The notes under the pieces: generated by a model | What the model was told of the DNA's origin: nothing | What the model saw: only the letters and a program-made list of their open reading frames with translations | Database searches by the model: none | In this document: positions 60,566 through 64,000 of the stretch, piece after piece | Numbering within the stretch: position 1 is the stretch's first letter | Layout of the letters: each line of letters begins with the position of its first letter | Translations under genes and position numbers: made by a program | NCBI RefSeq assembly: GCF_009807005.1 | Contig: NZ_WUBR01000001.1 | Location: 496,001 to 560,000 of the forward strand | Direction: 5' to 3' | DNA: 64,000 nucleotides | Source of the DNA: Aurantiacibacter rhizosphaerae | GTDB taxonomy: Bacteria > Pseudomonadota > Alphaproteobacteria > Sphingomonadales > Sphingomonadaceae

Positions 60566-63500
60566 ATGGCTCAGCTGCTAAAAGACATTTTTGAAAAGCC
60601 CGTCGATCGCGCGATTGATGGGGTTATCAAGGCTGATGATGAGGCCAGCCTTCGCGTCGAGCTCGACGAGTACGTCATTACGGGTGAAATTGGCCAAAGG
60701 CTCGAGCAATTCCTCGAAGCTTACAACAATTATGACACCTCAAACGGCGTCTGGATCTCTGGCTTCTTTGGCTCTGGTAAGTCTCACTTGCTAAAAATGT
60801 TGGCCTTGCTGCTCGAAAACCGTGAGGTCGACGGAAAAACTGCTCACGAGATCTTTGCTGCAAAACTCAAAGACGAGCCGATGCTCGCCGGCGCCCTCAA
60901 CAAGGCCGTTTCTATCCCGTCGAAATCAATTCTGTTCAACATCGACCAGAAGGCCGATGTCATCTCGAAGACGGATGTCGATGCGCTTCTATCTGTGTTC
61001 CAGAAAGTCTTCGACGAAGCTTGCGGGTTCTATGGAAAACAACCTCACATCGCGCAATTCGAACGCGATCTGCAAAGCCGCGGGCAATTTGAGGCTTTCA
61101 AGGAAGCCTTCCGAAGCGCTGCTGGAAAGGACTGGGAGCACGGAAGAGAACAGGCGCTGCTCGAAGCCAAAAATATCGCGACCGCGTTTGCCGCGGCAAC
61201 TGGTGGCGAACCATCGGATGCGAAAGACATTTTGAGCCAATACCGAAAGGACACGCGTGTCTCGATTGAGGACTTCGCAGACACTGTGAAAGCTTGGATT
61301 GATGATCAACCCAAAGGTTTTCGACTGAACTTCTTCGTTGACGAAGTCGGCCAATATATTGCCGACAACGTAAAACTGATGACCAATCTGCAGACCATCG
61401 CAGAAAGCCTCAACACCAAGTGCAAGGGCCAGGCATGGATCATCGTAACGGCGCAGCAGGACATGGCGTCCGTGATCGGCGATATGACCCAGCGGCAGGA
61501 GAATGACTTCTCCAAAATTCAAGCTCGCTTCGGCAACCGCATGCCGCTGAATTCGGCCGATGTCGCCGAAGTCATCCAGCGTCGCCTACTCGCCAAGACT
61601 TCTGAAGGCCAAGTGACGCTCGGCAATTTGCATGATCGCGAAGAAAACAACCTCAAGACACTTTTCGATTTTGCGGACGGGTCGCAGAAGCTCAAGAACT
61701 ATCGCGATCGCGACCACTTCATATCGAGCTATCCATTCCCTCCTTATCAATACGATCTCTTTCAAATGGCGATCACGTCTTTGTCGGAGCACAACGCATT
61801 TGAAGGCAAGCACAGCTCTGTTGGCGAGCGGTCGATGCTGGGCGTCTTCCAAGAGGTTGCCAAGAAGCTGAAGGACCAGGAGGTTGGTGGCTTGGCCACC
61901 TTTGACCTCATGTTTGAAGGGATACGCACCGCGCTGAAGTCTTCGGTGCAACAGAGCATTCAGATCGCCGAAAAGAATCTGGACGATCCCTTTGCCGTTC
62001 GAGTCCTAAAGTCCTTGTTCCTCGTCAAATATGTCAAGGGCTTCAAACCGTCGGTTCGCAACATCGCAATTCTGCTTTTGTCGGAATTTGAGGCGGACCA
62101 GACGTTAATGCGCCGCAAGATTGAGGAAGCGCTAAGCCGTTTGGAGAGAGAAACCTATATCCAGCGCAACGGCGAGGTCTACGAGTTCCTGACCAATGAA
62201 GAGAAGGATGTCGAAGCCGAAATCAAGGCTCTCGACATCGATCCGTCCGAGCTCTCGAAAGAACTCGAAACCCTCGCATTCGATACCATTTTACGTCACC
62301 GTAAAATCAAACATCTCGCGACGACTAGCGAATACCCTTTCACCCGAAAGCTGGATGATCACGCTGTAGGACGCGAATACGAGTTGGCCATCAATCTGGT
62401 TTCACCCTTGAGCGATGAAGTCGAAAGCCCTGATGGCATTCGAATGAAGACTATGTCTCGCGAAGAGCTTGCGGTTGCTATGAACCCCGATGCGACCTTC
62501 GTTCGCGACCTGATCCTTTTCAAGCAAACTGACAAGTTCATCCGCCAGTCACGCAGCGGCTCACCGCAGCCAGGACGTGATCGCATTGTCGCGGAAAAAG
62601 GGGAGCAAAATAGTCGCCGCTTAAAAGACCTCGAAATGCGGCTCCGCAAATTGATGGGAAGCGCTCGCCTGTTCGTTAGAGGTGACGAACTCGAGATCGG
62701 CGGTGAAGATGCTCAAGAGCGCATCGCCAAGGCGTTCCAATCGCTGGTCGATAAGGTTTACACCAATCTCCCGATGCTGCGCGGTGTTAGCTATACCGAG
62801 GCCGATATCAACAAAGCGGTGCAAGCTGAAAGTGGGCTCTTTGGATCTGACGACACAGGGATCAATGAGGCCGAGCAAGACGTCCTCAGCTTCATCAATG
62901 CGCAGGCACGCAACGGTGTAAAAGTCTCCGTCAAATATCTGGCTGATCGGTTCACGTCCAAACCCTACGGCTGGCCAATAACCGCAGTCCTTTGCCTTGC
63001 AGGTAGCCTGGTCGCGAGGGGCAAGATCGAAGCGCGACTGGACAGCGCTGTGAAGGAGGGACTGGATCTCGCCAAGGCGTTGAACAACAGCCACGCGCTT
63101 CCGAACATTTTGCTCACCCCACAAACGGAATTCACTGCCGCCGAAATTCGGCGAGCTAAGGAGCTCTATCAGGAACTCTTTGCTCACCCCTCCTCGGGAA
63201 CCGACGCGCGCAGTTTGGGTGCAGAATGGACTGCAAGCATTGATGTGCTTGAAGCCGAGGTGGACGAACTTGTTCGCCAATCGCACCGCTACCCGTTCCT
63301 GACTTCGCTCGAGCCACTCAATGAGCTGCTGCGGAGCATGAAAGGCAAACCGGCGAACTGGTATATTTCAGAGGCGCCTAAGCGCGAGGATGACCTTCTG
63401 AACGCGAAGGAGGATATCCTCGACAAGGTGAAGTCCTTCATGGGCGGCGCACAAAAGGACATCTACGACGACGCCCGCGATATGCTCGCCGGCCAATCTG

Positions 63501-64000
63501 CCAACATCGACTATGTCGATCCTGATGCTGGTGCAAAGCTGAGTGCCGCATTGGAGGATCCGAACTGTTTCAAAGGATCGACGATCCAGAACATCAAGTC
63601 CGATCTTTTTGATCTGAAAAACAAGGTCGAACTCAAGGTGCTTGAGGAGCGCAAAGCTGTCATCGCAGAAGTCGAAGACGTTTCAGCGAAGATCGCTCAA
63701 ATGCCGGACTTCCAGGCGCTCGATACTGACCAACAGGCGCGCATCACCGCGCGCATTGATAGCCACAAAGAAGGCCTCGATACGGTCACTTTGATTCCCG
63801 TACTGCGCGATCGCGCCAATGGTGCACGCACCAACCTGCTATCAGATGTTGTCACTGAATTAGATCGTCTCGCGCGCCCAGCACCGGCGACTCAGCCGCA
63901 GCCAGGCCAATCCGACGGGCCAGCGCCCGCACCGCAGGCTCCCACAACGATCCTTGCCTCGCAGTTGAAGGTCGCAGCCCCGAAAACGCTGTTGACCGAT
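60566..64000 (+). CDS. brxC: BREX ATPase BrxC, 3' end missing
   Basis: The frame runs from the ATG at 60566, five bases after brxB, to the window edge without a stop, giving 1145 residues so far. BrxC is a large P-loop ATPase of about 1200 residues, so nearly all is present. Walker A is GFFGSGKSHLLKML (about 68-75), and a Walker B-type segment is NFFVDEVGQYIAD (about 255). Long helical regions follow, and a proline- and glutamine-rich stretch (PAPATQPQPGQSDGPAPAPQ) lies near the end. PglX, PglZ and BrxL should follow outside the window. Confidence 0.95.
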   Translation, partial: MAQLLKDIFEKPVDRAIDGVIKADDEASLRVELDEYVITGEIGQRLEQFLEAYNNYDTSNGVWISGFFGSGKSHLLKMLALLLENREVDGKTAHEIFAAKLKDEPMLAGALNKAVSIPSKSILFNIDQKADVISKTDVDALLSVFQKVFDEACGFYGKQPHIAQFERDLQSRGQFEAFKEAFRSAAGKDWEHGREQALLEAKNIATAFAAATGGEPSDAKDILSQYRKDTRVSIEDFADTVKAWIDDQPKGFRLNFFVDEVGQYIADNVKLMTNLQTIAESLNTKCKGQAWIIVTAQQDMASVIGDMTQRQENDFSKIQARFGNRMPLNSADVAEVIQRRLLAKTSEGQVTLGNLHDREENNLKTLFDFADGSQKLKNYRDRDHFISSYPFPPYQYDLFQMAITSLSEHNAFEGKHSSVGERSMLGVFQEVAKKLKDQEVGGLATFDLMFEGIRTALKSSVQQSIQIAEKNLDDPFAVRVLKSLFLVKYVKGFKPSVRNIAILLLSEFEADQTLMRRKIEEALSRLERETYIQRNGEVYEFLTNEEKDVEAEIKALDIDPSELSKELETLAFDTILRHRKIKHLATTSEYPFTRKLDDHAVGREYELAINLVSPLSDEVESPDGIRMKTMSREELAVAMNPDATFVRDLILFKQTDKFIRQSRSGSPQPGRDRIVAEKGEQNSRRLKDLEMRLRKLMGSARLFVRGDELEIGGEDAQERIAKAFQSLVDKVYTNLPMLRGVSYTEADINKAVQAESGLFGSDDTGINEAEQDVLSFINAQARNGVKVSVKYLADRFTSKPYGWPITAVLCLAGSLVARGKIEARLDSAVKEGLDLAKALNNSHALPNILLTPQTEFTAAEIRRAKELYQELFAHPSSGTDARSLGAEWTASIDVLEAEVDELVRQSHRYPFLTSLEPLNELLRSMKGKPANWYISEAPKREDDLLNAKEDILDKVKSFMGGAQKDIYDDARDMLAGQSANIDYVDPDAGAKLSAALEDPNCFKGSTIQNIKSDLFDLKNKVELKVLEERKAVIAEVEDVSAKIAQMPDFQALDTDQQARITARIDSHKEGLDTVTLIPVLRDRANGARTNLLSDVVTELDRLARPAPATQPQPGQSDGPAPAPQAPTTILASQLKVAAPKTLLTD

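Larger units (their letters stand above)
31865..64000. mobile_element. Integrative and mobilizable element B (right end outside window)
   Basis: This second element starts at the tRNA-end repeat followed by its own integrase. Its backbone is a lytic transglycosylase, a primase-like protein, a strawberry-notch helicase, ParB, ArdC, SSB, a coupling protein and a MobF relaxase. Its cargo is the QueC-like operon, an HNH endonuclease and a BREX locus. The right end is beyond the window, so the true size is unknown. No mating-pair-formation genes are visible. BREX could belong to this element or to a neighbouring island, because no right-hand attachment repeat was seen. Confidence 0.5.

Noticed and set aside
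1-64000. CRISPR array, rRNA, intact tRNA or insertion sequences
   Set aside because: I looked for regularly spaced repeats, ribosomal RNA stretches, complete cloverleaf genes and transposase motifs and saw none apart from the tRNA 3' end at 31865-31889.

Overview
The window looks like accessory DNA from an alphaproteobacterium, most likely of the order Sphingomonadales. This rests on G+C-rich codon use in the backbone genes, families I associate with that group (DUF3768, DUF6961-like, DUF6437-like, strawberry-notch helicase with ParB, a small basic HTH protein), a tRNA-Leu-like attachment site of alphaproteobacterial type, and four GAAC-N7-GAAC boxes, the form of LexA/SOS operator used in Alphaproteobacteria. 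The species call is inference.

The layout is best read as two tandem integrative and mobilizable elements. Element A runs from the left edge to about 31.9 kb. It has a P4-type tyrosine integrase cut by the left edge (2-871), a leftward HSP90-like ATPase/SNF2 helicase pair (850-7493), small genes and an HNH endonuclease (7.6-9.5 kb), and a rightward seven-gene restriction-type cluster (10.2-21.7 kb): a type III-like restriction helicase, two further PD-(D/E)XK-like proteins, an N6-adenine methyltransferase, a small unknown protein, a DUF4062-like protein and a UvrD helicase with a RelE-like N-terminus. A leftward mobilization block follows (ArdC, MobF relaxase, TraD coupling protein, accessory protein, 21.7-27.8 kb), then AlpA, a PD-(D/E)XK-like protein, an AbiEii-type toxin-antitoxin pair and a nuclease. 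It ends at a 25-bp tRNA 3' end (31865-31889).

Element B starts there with a full-length, closely related integrase (32055-33278). It then carries a lytic transglycosylase/nuclease operon, a primase-like protein, a 1415-residue methyltransferase/strawberry-notch helicase and ParB (33.4-42.2 kb). A leftward four-gene operon comes next (42424-46150): an unknown 189-residue protein, a QueC/QatC-like protein, an XRE-ImmA/IrrE protein and a PIN-domain protein. After it come ArdC, a DUF2493 protein, SSB and small backbone genes, a second mobilization block (51.6-57.2 kb), an HNH endonuclease, a LexA-like S24 repressor divergent from a small HTH protein, and the start of a BREX locus (brxA, brxB, and brxC cut by the right edge).

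Neither element shows mating-pair-formation genes in the window, so both would need a helper conjugation machine. Each pairs relaxase and coupling protein with an ArdC antirestriction protein and carries defence cargo. The QueC-like operon is the strongest candidate for an undescribed system. The four SOS-type boxes lie in intergenic regions of both elements, one of them between the S24 repressor and the HTH gene next to BREX, which suggests that mobility, toxin-antitoxin and defence modules share damage-responsive control.
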